Origin: Nocardiopsis sp. JB363
GTDB taxonomy: Bacteria; Actinomycetota; Actinomycetes; Streptosporangiales; Streptosporangiaceae
Assembly: GCF_900143625.1 (NCBI RefSeq)
Contig: NZ_FRFF01000198.1
Location: forward strand, 1 to 64,000
Reading direction: 5' to 3'
DNA: 64,000 nt
Shown piece by piece: positions 8,490-17,198 of this stretch. The notes beneath the pieces were generated by a model. That model saw only the letters and a program-made list of their open reading frames with translations, was not told where the DNA came from and searched no databases. Within the stretch, counting starts at the first letter, position 1. The number at the start of each line of letters is the position of its first letter. The position numbers and the translations under genes are program-made.

Positions 8490-9878
8490 TCAGCAGCCGG
8501 GCAGACGCTCCAGCAGGTACATCTCCACGTTGTCCAGCGAGACGCGCTCCTGCGACATGGTGTCGCGATCGCGCACGGTCACCGCGTTGTCCTCAAGGGT
8601 GTCGAAGTCCACCGTGACGCAGAACGGGGTACCGATCTCGTCCTGGCGACGGTAACGACGACCGATCGCACCGGCGTCGTCGAAGTCCACGTTCCACCGC
8701 TTGCGCAGCATGGCGGCGAGCTCGCGGGCCTTGGGCGACAGGTCGGAGTTGCGCGACAGCGGCAGGACCGCGGCCTTGACCGGGGCCAGACGCGGGTCCA
8801 GACGCATCACGGCGCGCTTCTCCAGCTTGCCCTTGGCGTTGGGCGCCTCGTCGATGTTGAAGGCGTCCAGCATGAACGTGAGCACCGCCCGGTCGACACC
8901 GGCGGCCGGCTCGATGACGTAGGGGAAGTAGCGCTCGTTGCTCTCCTGGTCGAAGTAGGACAGGTCGACACCGGAGGCCTCGGAGTGCGTCTTGAGGTCG
9001 TAGTCGGTGCGGTTGGCCACACCTTCGAGCTCGCCCCACTCACTGCCCTGGAAGTTGAAGCGGTACTCCAGGTCAACGGTCCGCTTGGAGTAGTGGGACA
9101 GCTTCTCCTGGGGGTGTTCGTACAGGCGCAGGTTGTCCTTGGCGATGCCCAGGTCCAGGTACCACTGGTGACGCTGCTCGATCCAGTACTCGTGCCATTC
9201 CTCGTCACTGCCGGGCTTGCAGAAGAACTCCATCTCCATCTGCTCGAACTCGCGGGTCCGGAAGATGAAGTTGCCCGGGGTGATCTCGTTGCGGAACGAC
9301 TTGCCGATCTGGCCGATGCCGAAGGGAACCTTGCGGCGGGCGCTCTGCTCGACGTTCTTGTAGTTGACGAAAATGCCCTGCGCCGTCTCCGGGCGCAGGT
9401 AGGCGAGGCCCTTGTCGTCCTGGACCGGGCCCAGGAAGGTGCGAAGGAGACCGTTGAACATGCGCGGCTCGGTGAAGGAGGCCTTGGCGCCGCAGTTGGG
9501 GCAGGCGATGGCGGCCAGGCCCTCGGCGGGCTCGTGGCCGTGCTTCTCCTCGTAGGCCTCGATGAGGTGGTCCGCGCGGTGGCGCTTGTGGCAGGCCTGG
9601 CACTCGGTGAGCGGGTCCGCGAACTCACGGACGTGGCCCGAGGCCTCCCAGATCTCGCGGGCCAGGATCACGCTGGAGTCCAGGCCGACGATGTCGTCGC
9701 GCTCCTGCACCATCGAACGCCACCACTGACGCTTGACGTTGTTCTTCAGCTCCACGCCCAAGGGGCCGTAGTCCCAGGCGGCGCGCAGACCTCCGTAGAT
9801 CTCACTGGAGGGGTAGACCAGACCTCGGCGCTTGGCGAGGTTGACCAGTGCGTCCATTGCCTCTGACTTGGCGGCCAT
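8490..9878 (-). CDS. glyS: glycine--tRNA ligase (dimeric, class II)
   Basis: A 462-aa class II synthetase that charges tRNA-Gly in the cytosol. Visible landmarks are [20 protein letters not shown] near the N-terminus, a CxxC/CPNC zinc-type pair ([11 protein letters not shown] and IACPNCGAK), motif 2 around [20 protein letters not shown], and the C-terminal anticodon domain starting about [13 protein letters not shown]. The ATG at 9878 is preferred over 9929 because GGAGAG lies 6 bases upstream and [12 protein letters not shown] matches family N-termini. The single-chain alpha2 form is the norm in actinobacteria. Confidence 0.96.
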   Translation of the reverse strand: MAAKSEAMDALVNLAKRRGLVYPSSEIYGGLRAAWDYGPLGVELKNNVKRQWWRSMVQERDDIVGLDSSVILAREIWEASGHVREFADPLTECQACHKRHRADHLIEAYEEKHGHEPAEGLAAIACPNCGAKASFTEPRMFNGLLRTFLGPVQDDKGLAYLRPETAQGIFVNYKNVEQSARRKVPFGIGQIGKSFRNEITPGNFIFRTREFEQMEMEFFCKPGSDEEWHEYWIEQRHQWYLDLGIAKDNLRLYEHPQEKLSHYSKRTVDLEYRFNFQGSEWGELEGVANRTDYDLKTHSEASGVDLSYFDQESNERYFPYVIEPAAGVDRAVLTFMLDAFNIDEAPNAKGKLEKRAVMRLDPRLAPVKAAVLPLSRNSDLSPKARELAAMLRKRWNVDFDDAGAIGRRYRRQDEIGTPFCVTVDFDTLEDNAVTVRDRDTMSQERVSLDNVEMYLLERLPGC

Positions 9879-10073
9879 GGGTGACTCTCCATCCGGCTGG
9901 CGGTCGGTGGATCGCTGTTCGCGATACATCGTGGTGTGTGGGGAACGCGGATCACGCGCGGAGCCACGGATGTGGCGCTCCGGGCGACCGCGTCACTCCA
10001 GGCTAGAGCAATCGCGGGCCTCTCGCGCACTCCTTTCTCCCGTCCGGCACCGGCCGATCCGCCGCATATCAGG

Positions 10074-10370
10074 TCAAGGGGTGTCCTCGGTATCGAGGAT
10101 CTCGAAGGCGCTGGGTTCGTCGATGGCTCGGGACAGCAGCGGCACGGCGTTGACCTTGACCTCGTAGGAGGACAGGGCGCGACGATAGAAGCCGGCACCG
10201 TCCCACTCGGTCACGACGGTCCACAGGGTGGGGTCGTCGGCGGCACGACCGATGCGGTGCCACCGGAATCCGGGTCGCTGGGAGAGCACCTCCACGGCGG
10301 CGTCGGCGTCGCTACGGAAGGCCTCGGTGTCGGCCTCGGGCACGGAGTAACGGGTGATGACGATCACCAC
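10074..10370 (-). CDS. antibiotic biosynthesis monooxygenase (ABM)-fold protein
   Basis: A 98-aa small protein with an ABM/dimeric alpha-beta barrel pattern: a first strand VIVITRYSVPE, a helix AFRSDADAAVEVLSQRPGF, then WHRIGRAADDPTLWTVVTEWDGAGFYRRAL. Members of this fold include haem-degrading and quinone-forming monooxygenases, and many uncharacterised proteins. No catalytic assignment is possible here. The start is one of two adjacent GTG codons (10370 or 10367). It is followed leftward by glyS after a 195-base gap. Confidence 0.75.
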   Translation of the reverse strand: MVIVITRYSVPEADTEAFRSDADAAVEVLSQRPGFRWHRIGRAADDPTLWTVVTEWDGAGFYRRALSSYEVKVNAVPLLSRAIDEPSAFEILDTEDTP

Positions 10371-10394
10371 CCCATTGTGGCGCAGGAGACGGGG

Positions 10395-10425
10395 CGGGCC
10401 GCCCCGGGAGTCCCGGAGCGGCCCG
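10395..10425 (-). terminator. hairpin downstream of the glycerophosphotransferase gene
   Basis: The outer stem 10395-10402 pairs with 10418-10425 (CGGGCCGC with GCGGCCCG), and a second GC-rich stem is possible inside the loop. It sits in the 66-base gap after the stop at 10437. Confidence 0.6.
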
Positions 10426-10436
10426 TGATCGATCCC

Positions 10437-13400
10437 CTACTTGCCGAACGCCTGGTCCACGACCCTGGCGGAGGCCCGGCCGTCGTCCAGGGGGCAGAAC
10501 CGTTCGACGAACGATCGGTAGGAGGCGCCGGCTCGTTCGGCCACCTCGTCGATGTCGAGCAGGGCCGCGATGACGTCGTCGGACTCGGTCAGCAGCGGTC
10601 CCGGGGCGGTCTCCTCGAAGTCGAAGTAGAAGCCGCGCAGGTTGTCCCGGTAACCCTCCAGGTCATAGGTGAAGAAGAGCATGGGACGACCCGTGTTGGC
10701 GAAGTCGAACATCATCGACGAGTAGTCGGTGATGAGCACGTCGGTGATCAGGAACAGCTCCATGATCTCCGGGTACAGGGACACGTCGTAGACGAAGTCC
10801 TCACCGACGATCGGCACGCTGTCGACCACGCGGGGGTGCCGGCGCACCAGCAGCACGTGGTCGTCGCCGAGCTTCTCGTACATCCGGCGCAGGTCCAGGT
10901 TCAGGTCGAGCTTGTGCTTGCCGCGCGTGTAGTACTTGTCGTCACGCCAGGTCGGCGCGTACAGCACGACCTTCTTGCCCTCGGGCAGACCCAGGATGCG
11001 GCGGGTGCGTTCGGCGATGCGCTCCTTGTCCGCGGAGAAGAAGATGTCGTTGCGCGGGTAGCCGGTCTCCAGGATCTCGCCGTCGAAGCGGAAGGCGCTG
11101 CGCAGGATCGGTGTCGCCCAAGGGCTGGGCGAGACCAGGTAGTCCCACTGCTGTGTCTCCCAGGCCAGCTTGTCGAAGTAGTCGCGCGACTTGCCGCGGA
11201 TGTTCTCCACGTCGAAACCGATGCGCTTGAGCATCGACCCGTGCCAGGTCTGCACGACCACCTGGTCGGGGTGGCGGTGGAACCAGGTGGGCTGACGGGA
11301 GTTGGTCACCAGGTAGCGGCTGCGGGCCAGCTCCCGGTAATACTCCTCGCCCTTGTGGCGGACCGGGGAGAGGTCCTCGGGCAGGCGCACCTGCCCGTCG
11401 GCGACCAGCCACGACATCGGATAGTCGGCCCAGCCCTCGCGCTCGCGCAGTTCGGCGTAGATGCTCTGCGGGCTGTCGGAGTACTGACGACCGGTGTAGG
11501 TGTCGAACAGGACTCCGTCGGTCACCGACAGTTCGCGCTGCGCCGGGTAGAAGACCTCGCGCAGCCGATGCTGGGCGAAGGTGCCCCGCTCCACCGGACG
11601 CAGGTCGCTACCCACCTGGAGCACCGGGATGCCGCGGTTCTGGTAGGTGAGCGTGTAGGTGCGTTCGGGGCTGTCGGTCTCCGACGGCAGCTCACCGATG
11701 ACGGCGTCGGCGAACTCCACGCCCACGTCGGCGCTCTCCTCCCCGATGCGCCCCCACAGCTGGTAGGAGCCGGCCGGCAAGGAGATCTCACCGGACAGGG
11801 TGGAGATGCGGGAGGGGTCGAAGCTGGTGGTGAAACGGTCCCCCTCGCGTTCGAGTTCGAGCTCGTGCTCCTCGTCGCGGCCACGGGCCTTGGCGACGAT
11901 GCGCAGGTCCACCCCGGCGGGGAACTCCCCGCCCAGGACCAGGGTCCGTTCCCGCCACTCGGCGCGGTCCGCCATGGGGCGGGCCCGGCCGGCGCGCAGC
12001 TTCAGGTGGCCGGTGGCGGTGCGCAGCACCACCAGTTCCTGCTGCGCCCCGTCGGAGTTGTAGGGGCGGCCCGGCACCTCGTCCGGCAGGATCAGGGGCA
12101 CCCGGGCCCCCTCCTCCGTGACGAGTTCGGCGTCCCACTCCTCCTGGCGGATCACACCGCCGCACTCACTGAGGCTGCGGGCGAAGAGCTCGTCGGCGCG
12201 CACGCGGGCGCTGAACCGGCCGCCTTCGATCCGGACCGGGTAGGTGAGGCGGGCGGTGCCCGGGCGGCGGATCAGACGTAGTTCGGTGGCCTCGGCCGCG
12301 GGCGGCGCCACCAGCTCGCCCTCGATGTGGAGTTCGGCGTCGTGCGTATCGAAGCGGTGTTCGGTGACCCGGGCCCGCGCGGGTTCGATACCGATGAGGA
12401 GGTGGCGCTCCTTGTTCCAGTACGGACGGATCCACATGTCGCCGCCGACGCTGTGGTATCCGGGCCGCTCCGGCTGACCGGAGACGGGGTTGGAGATGAA
12501 CTTGCGCCGGGTCAGGCCCCGGTTGAACACGACCAGTTCGATCTTCCAGTCACCCGGTTCCCAGGTGCGTGACGAGCGCAGCCGACGCGGGTCCACGATC
12601 GCGGTGAAGCCCCCGTAGTCGTGGCGGGCGGCGTCGGGAAGGTCGGGCAGCCGGTACTCGGCGGCCAGACGCACCTGGACGGGGACCCGGATGCGTCGCT
12701 TCGTGACGGTGTTGACCGCGAAGGCGACGAGGTGCTGGTGCCAGCGCTTGTGGGCGCGCAGGTGGCGGATGCCGACGCGCCCCTTGATGTGCAGGCGCCC
12801 GTCCTCCCAGTGGACCGCCTCGGTCTTCTGCCGGACCTTGATCTCGTCTTCGAGCCGATAGATCTCCCGAGGCACGGACTTGGTCTGGTCGTCGGTCTCG
12901 AAGAAGGGGTAGCGGATGTAGTAGCCCAACCCCTGACGGACGGCGGGCGCCTTCTTGATCTCGACGCTCTTGGCGAAGGTGGCGACCTCCAGCACGTCGT
13001 TCGAGCGCCGCTTGCGCACCAGGTGGTACAGGAGACGACCCAGGACCGGAAGGCCGCGCAGGAGGGATGCGGGCACATGGTCCAGATAGGCGTTGACCAG
13101 GTCCATGGCGGTCTCGCGCACCTGCGTGTCGGCGTCGTCCAAGCGCATGAGGAGACGGTGGATCTCGCCTTGGAGGAGGGTGCGGTCCCAGAGTTCGCGG
13201 TCGGCCTCGCCCAGGTCCTCGGCGATCCGGCGCATCGTGGTCAGGCGCCGGGTCAGGACGGCCATCTCCAGTGGCAGCCGGGTGTCGGTGCGTTCGCGCA
13301 TGAGCAGGACGGGTGCGGGCAGGACGTCGACGGCGTAGGCCCGTAGGGAGAGCCGCCGGACGGCGAGGTCGTCATCGTCCGGGTCGGTCACGGGCGCGGT

Positions 13401-14162
13401 GTGCGAGAGCCAGAACTCCTTGCGCCAGAGCCGGTTGCCCAGGGTGGCGTCGGAGGCCAGACCGGTGATGGTCCGCGGATCCTCGGCCAGGCGGAGACGA
13501 CCGCACAGTCTCTTGTGCGCCTTGGAGGGTGAGGCGCCCAGTTCGTTGAACCGGTACACGTTGCCGATGACCAGGTCCGAGCGCGTGTCGATGGCGCTGT
13601 GGAGCAGGTGGGCGATCGCGTAACTGGTCAGGGCGTCGGATCCGGTGAGGAAGAGCAGGTGGCTGCCGCCGGCCTCGGCGGCGCCGCGCGCGCGGGCCTC
13701 GGGGTGGTGCGGCGCCGGTTCCTCGTCCAGGAGCCGCACGCTCAGGCCGGTGGGCGGCGCCTGCGCGAAGGCGCGGGCCGTGGCCAGTCCGTCCTCACGT
13801 GCGGAGGCGACAGCCTCGTCGCCCTGCTCGCCCTGCTCGTCCTCCTCGGAACCGGATCCGTCGGAGTCGGCCTCGGGCCCCTCGTCCGCGCCGTCTCCGT
13901 TTTCTTCGTTGTCACCGTTGGCATCCGGTTCGGGGGTCCGCCCCTCGGGGACCTCCGGGTCGGTGGACTCGTCGACGGCGTCGCCGCCGTTGCGGACCGG
14001 TACGAGGATGACCTCGGTGTCGGTCCTGGCGCCGTCGGGCGACGCGGCCTCGGTCTGGACCTCGTCACGCTGACGGGCCAGGGAGTCGAGACAGTTCTGC
14101 AGATGAGGCTCGGTGACGTCGAACGTCACGATGACTGTGGGTTCGGGCACGGAAGTTGACAC
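10437..14162 (-). CDS. CDP-glycerol:glycerophosphate glycerophosphotransferase family protein
   Basis: A 1241-aa protein. Its last ~300 residues are a TagB/TagF-type glycerophosphotransferase domain: LARSRYLVTNSRQPTWF (about 944), VVQTWHGSMLKRIGFD (about 974), ETGYPRNDIFF, LYAPTWRDD, and VLITDYSSMMFDFANTGRPM (about 1150). This domain builds poly(glycerol phosphate) in wall teichoic acid on the inner membrane face. The N-terminus (PTVIVTFDVTEPHLQNCLDSL and LLFLTGSDALT) resembles a GT2-like fold. It is interrupted by a very acidic Asp/Glu/Gly linker at about residues 65-115. The middle 500 residues look like beta-rich accessory domains. The GTG start abuts GGAGG directly; the in-frame GTG at 14150 is an alternative. 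Confidence 0.9.
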   Translation of the reverse strand: MSTSVPEPTVIVTFDVTEPHLQNCLDSLARQRDEVQTEAASPDGARTDTEVILVPVRNGGDAVDESTDPEVPEGRTPEPDANGDNEENGDGADEGPEADSDGSGSEEDEQGEQGDEAVASAREDGLATARAFAQAPPTGLSVRLLDEEPAPHHPEARARGAAEAGGSHLLFLTGSDALTSYAIAHLLHSAIDTRSDLVIGNVYRFNELGASPSKAHKRLCGRLRLAEDPRTITGLASDATLGNRLWRKEFWLSHTAPVTDPDDDDLAVRRLSLRAYAVDVLPAPVLLMRERTDTRLPLEMAVLTRRLTTMRRIAEDLGEADRELWDRTLLQGEIHRLLMRLDDADTQVRETAMDLVNAYLDHVPASLLRGLPVLGRLLYHLVRKRRSNDVLEVATFAKSVEIKKAPAVRQGLGYYIRYPFFETDDQTKSVPREIYRLEDEIKVRQKTEAVHWEDGRLHIKGRVGIRHLRAHKRWHQHLVAFAVNTVTKRRIRVPVQVRLAAEYRLPDLPDAARHDYGGFTAIVDPRRLRSSRTWEPGDWKIELVVFNRGLTRRKFISNPVSGQPERPGYHSVGGDMWIRPYWNKERHLLIGIEPARARVTEHRFDTHDAELHIEGELVAPPAAEATELRLIRRPGTARLTYPVRIEGGRFSARVRADELFARSLSECGGVIRQEEWDAELVTEEGARVPLILPDEVPGRPYNSDGAQQELVVLRTATGHLKLRAGRARPMADRAEWRERTLVLGGEFPAGVDLRIVAKARGRDEEHELELEREGDRFTTSFDPSRISTLSGEISLPAGSYQLWGRIGEESADVGVEFADAVIGELPSETDSPERTYTLTYQNRGIPVLQVGSDLRPVERGTFAQHRLREVFYPAQRELSVTDGVLFDTYTGRQYSDSPQSIYAELREREGWADYPMSWLVADGQVRLPEDLSPVRHKGEEYYRELARSRYLVTNSRQPTWFHRHPDQVVVQTWHGSMLKRIGFDVENIRGKSRDYFDKLAWETQQWDYLVSPSPWATPILRSAFRFDGEILETGYPRNDIFFSADKERIAERTRRILGLPEGKKVVLYAPTWRDDKYYTRGKHKLDLNLDLRRMYEKLGDDHVLLVRRHPRVVDSVPIVGEDFVYDVSLYPEIMELFLITDVLITDYSSMMFDFANTGRPMLFFTYDLEGYRDNLRGFYFDFEETAPGPLLTESDDVIAALLDIDEVAERAGASYRSFVERFCPLDDGRASARVVDQAFGK

Positions 14163-14584
14163 CCTCCGGAGGGTTCGTCGCGGTGCGACGTACGGGCAGC
14201 GTAGTGCGGACGATCCGCGCTGATCAGACGGTCACTAACTGAATGTAGAAGGTACTTGACCCTTCGCGCACCGAGCCCCCGACAGCCGGAACCGGGGGGA
14301 GAGGGGCTACGCGGGTCGGGCTCTGGTGCCCGGACCTACGCCGCGGTGCCCTCGATCAGGGTCTGACCCACGAACTCGGCTTCCTCCCAAGGCGGGATTG
14401 CCACACGCCTCGCGGCGGCGGCCGGTTCCTGCTTCACTGACATGGTGGCCCAGAGGTCTCCGCAGACTGGCACGGATCGCCTACCCGCGCATGCCCGCTG
14501 CCTCCAGCGGACACGCAAGCGAATCTACCAGGCAGGCGGGACAGGACATCCCGGTGGACACGGACGAAGGGGAAACGGGCGACG
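14163..14584. other. 422-base intergenic region
   Basis: This region separates the leftward glycerophosphotransferase gene from the rightward DUF6703-like gene. It contains one plausible 35-codon leftward reading frame (14336-14443), annotated separately, and an AT-richer patch at 14228-14265 suitable for the leftward promoter. Nothing else is evident. Confidence 0.5.
14336..14443 (-). CDS. possible 35-aa peptide, unknown function
   Basis: A short frame starts with MSVKQEPAAAARRVAIPP and continues WEEAEFVGQTLIEGTAA to a stop at 14336-14338. The C-terminal part (W-E-E-x-E-F, then E-G-T-A) is loosely reminiscent of PqqA-like RiPP precursors. The spacing differs and no radical-SAM or PqqD gene is nearby. 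The ribosome site is weak: GGAG lies 14 bases upstream of the ATG. It may not be expressed. Confidence 0.3.
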   Translation of the reverse strand: MSVKQEPAAAARRVAIPPWEEAEFVGQTLIEGTAA

Positions 14585-14935
14585 ATGACTTCTCCCGAAC
14601 ACGAAGACGAGCGCCCGCTCCCCGCGGGTGACTCCCTGTTCACCCCGGGTGCGGGCCGGTTGCGCCGCGAGGTGGAGCGGCGCAGCGCGGTTCCCCTGGT
14701 GTGGTTGCACCGGCGTCCGCGCTGGTCGGCGCCGGTGGCGCTGGGCGCACTGTTCATCGCGGGCCTGATGGCCCCGGGCGTGTTGGGCGCGCTGTGCCTG
14801 GCGCTGGTGGCGGTGTTCTTCTCCTGGTTGGCGTTCCTGACCTGGCCGACCCTGGACCGACGGCAGCGGGCACCGCGGGTGTTGATGGTCTCGGTGGTGC
14901 TGGTGCTGGCGGTGGCCCGCGTTCTGGGTTACTGA
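14585..14935 (+). CDS. small membrane protein (DUF6703-like)
   Basis: A 116-aa protein with a hydrophilic N-terminus, the motif PLVWLHRRPRW, and two long hydrophobic stretches (about residues 48-85 and 98-115). It resembles the uncharacterised DUF6703 family common next to actinobacterial zinc-uptake genes; the family name is from memory of its pattern and unverified. No catalytic residues can be proposed. The znuC promoter begins 44 bases after its stop, so it is probably not part of the zinc operon transcript. Confidence 0.7.
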   Translation: MTSPEHEDERPLPAGDSLFTPGAGRLRREVERRSAVPLVWLHRRPRWSAPVALGALFIAGLMAPGVLGALCLALVAVFFSWLAFLTWPTLDRRQRAPRVLMVSVVLVLAVARVLGY

Positions 14936-14979
14936 CCCCCGGGGACGGATTCGACCGGCCCCGGACCACTCATCAAGTT

Positions 14980-15008
14980 TTGACAACCATTTTCGTTTTC
15001 GCCATAAT
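14980..15008 (+). promoter_or_regulatory. znuC promoter with overlapping Zur-like box
   Basis: TTGACA (14980-14985) and CATAAT (15003-15008) are separated by exactly 17 bases. This is the best sigma-70-type promoter in the window. The spacer and -35 element form an AT-rich Fur-family-like repeat (TTGACAACCATTTTCG then TTTTC, 14980-15000), as expected for a Zur operator. Initiation 6-7 bases after the -10 falls on or next to the GTG at 15015, implying a leaderless mRNA. Confidence 0.75.
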
Positions 15009-15014
15009 GTGTGA

Positions 15015-15866
15015 GTGTCTGCCCAGTTCACCGGGGAGGGGGATCACACCCCCGACGCCCCGCCCGCCTTCCAGGCCATCGACGCGCACGCCGCCTACGA
15101 CGGCGTTCCCGTCCTCAACGGCGTCGACCTCCGGATCCCGTCGGGTCAGACCATGGCCGTGCTGGGACCCAACGGTTCGGGCAAGTCGACCCTGATGCGC
15201 GCGATGCTCGGCATCGTCCCCCTCACCTCCGGTGAGATCAGGATCCACGGCACCCCCCTGCGCCGCTTCCGCGACTGGAAGCGCATCGGCTACGTCCCCC
15301 AGCGGCTCACCGCCGGGGGCGCCGTGCCCGCCACCGTCCGTGAGATCGTCGCCTCCGGCCAGGTCGCCCGACGCCGTCGCCTGTCGCTGAGCACCAAGGC
15401 CGACCGTGCCGCCGTCGACGATGCCTTGGCCGCCGTCGACCTGAGCGACCGGGCCGGCGACGCCGTACGCGAACTCTCCGGCGGCCAGCAGCAGCGGGTG
15501 CTCATCGCCCGCGCGCTGGCCGGGCGCCCCGACACCTTCGTCATGGACGAACCCATGGCCGGGGTGGACGCCGAGAACCAGCGGGCACTGGCCCGCGCCA
15601 TCGCACGCCTGCGCGAACAGGGCAGCACGGTGGTCCTGGTCCTGCACGAACTGGGGCCGCTGGAGAACGTCATCGAACGCGCCGTCGTCCTGGAGCACGG
15701 CCGGGCGGTGCACGACGGCGCCCCGCCCGAGGCCGATGGCGAGTGCGCGCGGCCCGGGCACGAACACCAGCACCCCCACCCCGATCCCAACGACCCCGAC
15801 CCCCGTGTCGCGCCCACCGACGCGCACACGGAGATCGTCCGACTAGAGGTGCCCCACCGTGACTGA
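15015..15866 (+). CDS. znuC: zinc ABC transporter ATP-binding protein
   Basis: A 283-aa ABC ATPase that powers zinc (metal) uptake with the permease encoded next to it. It has Walker A GPNGSGKSTLMRA (about 49-61), Q-loop YVPQRL, signature LSGGQQQRVLIARALAG, Walker B TFVMDEPMAG and switch histidine LVLHELG. The tail beyond about 235 is rich in His, Asp and Pro (HEHQHPHPDPND), consistent with metal binding. The GTG start coincides with the predicted transcription start. It overlaps the permease gene by 8 bases. The solute-binding protein (ZnuA) is not encoded here. Confidence 0.92.
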   Translation: MSAQFTGEGDHTPDAPPAFQAIDAHAAYDGVPVLNGVDLRIPSGQTMAVLGPNGSGKSTLMRAMLGIVPLTSGEIRIHGTPLRRFRDWKRIGYVPQRLTAGGAVPATVREIVASGQVARRRRLSLSTKADRAAVDDALAAVDLSDRAGDAVRELSGGQQQRVLIARALAGRPDTFVMDEPMAGVDAENQRALARAIARLREQGSTVVLVLHELGPLENVIERAVVLEHGRAVHDGAPPEADGECARPGHEHQHPHPDPNDPDPRVAPTDAHTEIVRLEVPHRD

Positions 15867-16761
15867 ACTGCTCCACTACGAGTTCATGCAGCGGGCACTG
15901 ATCGCCGCCGTGTTGGTGGGTCTGGTCACCCCGGTGATCGGTACCTTCCTCGTCCAGCGGCGCTTGGCCCTGCTGGGCGACGGCATCGGCCACGTCGCGC
16001 TGACCGGTGTGGCGCTGGGCCTGCTCACCAGCACCTCCCCCGTGGTGACCGCCGCGGTGGTGGCGACCCTGGGCGCCGTCCTCATGGAGTTGGTCCGGGT
16101 GCGCACCCGGACCAGCGGTGACGTGGCGCTGGCGCTGCTCTTCTACGGCGGCATCGCCGGTGGCGTGCTGCTCATCGGGCTGACACCGGGGGCGAGCAAC
16201 GCCACCCTGACCTCCTTCCTGTTCGGTTCGGTCAGTACCGTCGCCGAGGAGGACATCTGGATCGTGGTCGTACTGGCCGTGGGCGTGCTGGCGGTCCTCG
16301 CCATCTTCGGCCGGGAGCTGTTCGTGCTGTGTCAGGACGAGGAGGTGGCGCGGGCCCACGGGCTGCCGGTGCGTTTCCTCAGCATCCTGTTGGCGGTGAC
16401 CGCGGCGTTGACCGTGGTGATCGCGATGCGGGTGGTGGGCGTGCTGATGGTGAGCGCACTGATGATCATCCCCGTGGCCGCGGCGCAGCAGCTCAGCCGC
16501 AGTTTCCGTGTGACCATGGGCCTGGCGGTGCTCATCGGGTTGGCTTCCTCGTTGGGCGGGCTGACCACCTCGTTCTACTCGGACCTGGCGCCGGGCGCCA
16601 CCATCGTCCTGCTGGCCCTGCTGGTGTACTGCGTGGCCGTGGTCGTCGGTGGGGTACTGCGCCGGGTCACCCGGCGACGAGGGTCCACACCCCTACCGCC
16701 GGTTTCGGGAAGCCCCACGGATACGATGATCCAGACAGATCGGGGGAAGGTGACACCATGA
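15859..16761 (+). CDS. znuB: zinc ABC transporter permease
   Basis: A 300-aa integral membrane protein of the ABC-3 (ZnuB/MntB) family with about eight hydrophobic segments. Family blocks are RRLALLGDGIGHVALTGVAL near residue 33, RTSGDVALALLFYGGIAGG, and FVLCQDEEVARAHGLPVRFL in the cytoplasmic loop that contacts the ATPase. It overlaps znuC at its start. Its stop overlaps the next gene's ATG (ATGA), so znuC-znuB-zur is one translationally coupled operon. Confidence 0.92.
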   Translation: MTELLHYEFMQRALIAAVLVGLVTPVIGTFLVQRRLALLGDGIGHVALTGVALGLLTSTSPVVTAAVVATLGAVLMELVRVRTRTSGDVALALLFYGGIAGGVLLIGLTPGASNATLTSFLFGSVSTVAEEDIWIVVVLAVGVLAVLAIFGRELFVLCQDEEVARAHGLPVRFLSILLAVTAALTVVIAMRVVGVLMVSALMIIPVAAAQQLSRSFRVTMGLAVLIGLASSLGGLTTSFYSDLAPGATIVLLALLVYCVAVVVGGVLRRVTRRRGSTPLPPVSGSPTDTMIQTDRGKVTP

Positions 16762-17135
16762 GTACACGACGTGAGGCCGTGCATCGGGCGCTGACGGCCT
16801 CCTCCGGTTTCCGCAGTGCGCAGGACCTTTACGCGGACCTGCGGGCCGACGGCTCCAAGATCGGCCTGACCACCGTCTACCGCGCCCTACAGGCGCTGAG
16901 CGACTCGGGTGATGTGGACGTGCTCCGCACCGACGAGGGCGAGGCCGTCTACCGCGCGTGCGACACCGAGAACCACCACCATCACCTGGTCTGCCGGGTG
17001 TGCTCCACCGCGGTGGAGATCGAGGGTCCCACCGTGGAACGCTGGACCGCCGAGATCGGCGCCCAACACGGTTTCACCGGGGTGACCCACACGGTCGAGG
17101 TCTTCGGCACCTGCGCCGAATGTTCCAAGGCCTGA
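16758..17135 (+). CDS. zur: Fur-family zinc uptake regulator (Zur)
   Basis: A 125-aa Fur-family repressor. The winged helix spans about residues 1-75 (KIGLTTVYRALQALSDSGDVDVL). The dimerisation domain has the His-rich metal site ENHHHHLVCRVC and the structural zinc pairs CRVC and CAEC near the C-terminus. It is assigned as Zur rather than Fur because it is coupled to znuCB by a 4-base ATGA overlap and an AT-rich Fur-type box covers the operon promoter. It should repress the operon, including itself, when zinc is replete. Confidence 0.9.
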   Translation: MSTRREAVHRALTASSGFRSAQDLYADLRADGSKIGLTTVYRALQALSDSGDVDVLRTDEGEAVYRACDTENHHHHLVCRVCSTAVEIEGPTVERWTAEIGAQHGFTGVTHTVEVFGTCAECSKA

Positions 17136-17136
17136 T

Positions 17137-17172
17137 GAGTGAGGCCCTCACCGATCGGTGAGGGCCTCACTC
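17137..17172. terminator. bidirectional terminator zur / SGNH hydrolase
   Basis: A perfect 36-base palindrome: arms 17137-17152 and 17157-17172 with the self-complementary centre GATC. It starts 1 base after the zur stop and ends 26 bases from the stop of the convergent hydrolase gene. Confidence 0.8.
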
Positions 17173-17198
17173 GCGTTCGGACCACTCCGAGCGCGGGG

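Noticed and set aside
9879-10073. A T-box leader upstream of glyS
   Set aside because: No T-box consensus or specifier-loop arrangement was found, and T-boxes are rare outside ileS in actinobacteria.
16329-17135. A longer zur start reading back into znuB
   Set aside because: The upstream residues are an out-of-frame shadow of the permease; the ATGA overlap gives a natural start at 16758.
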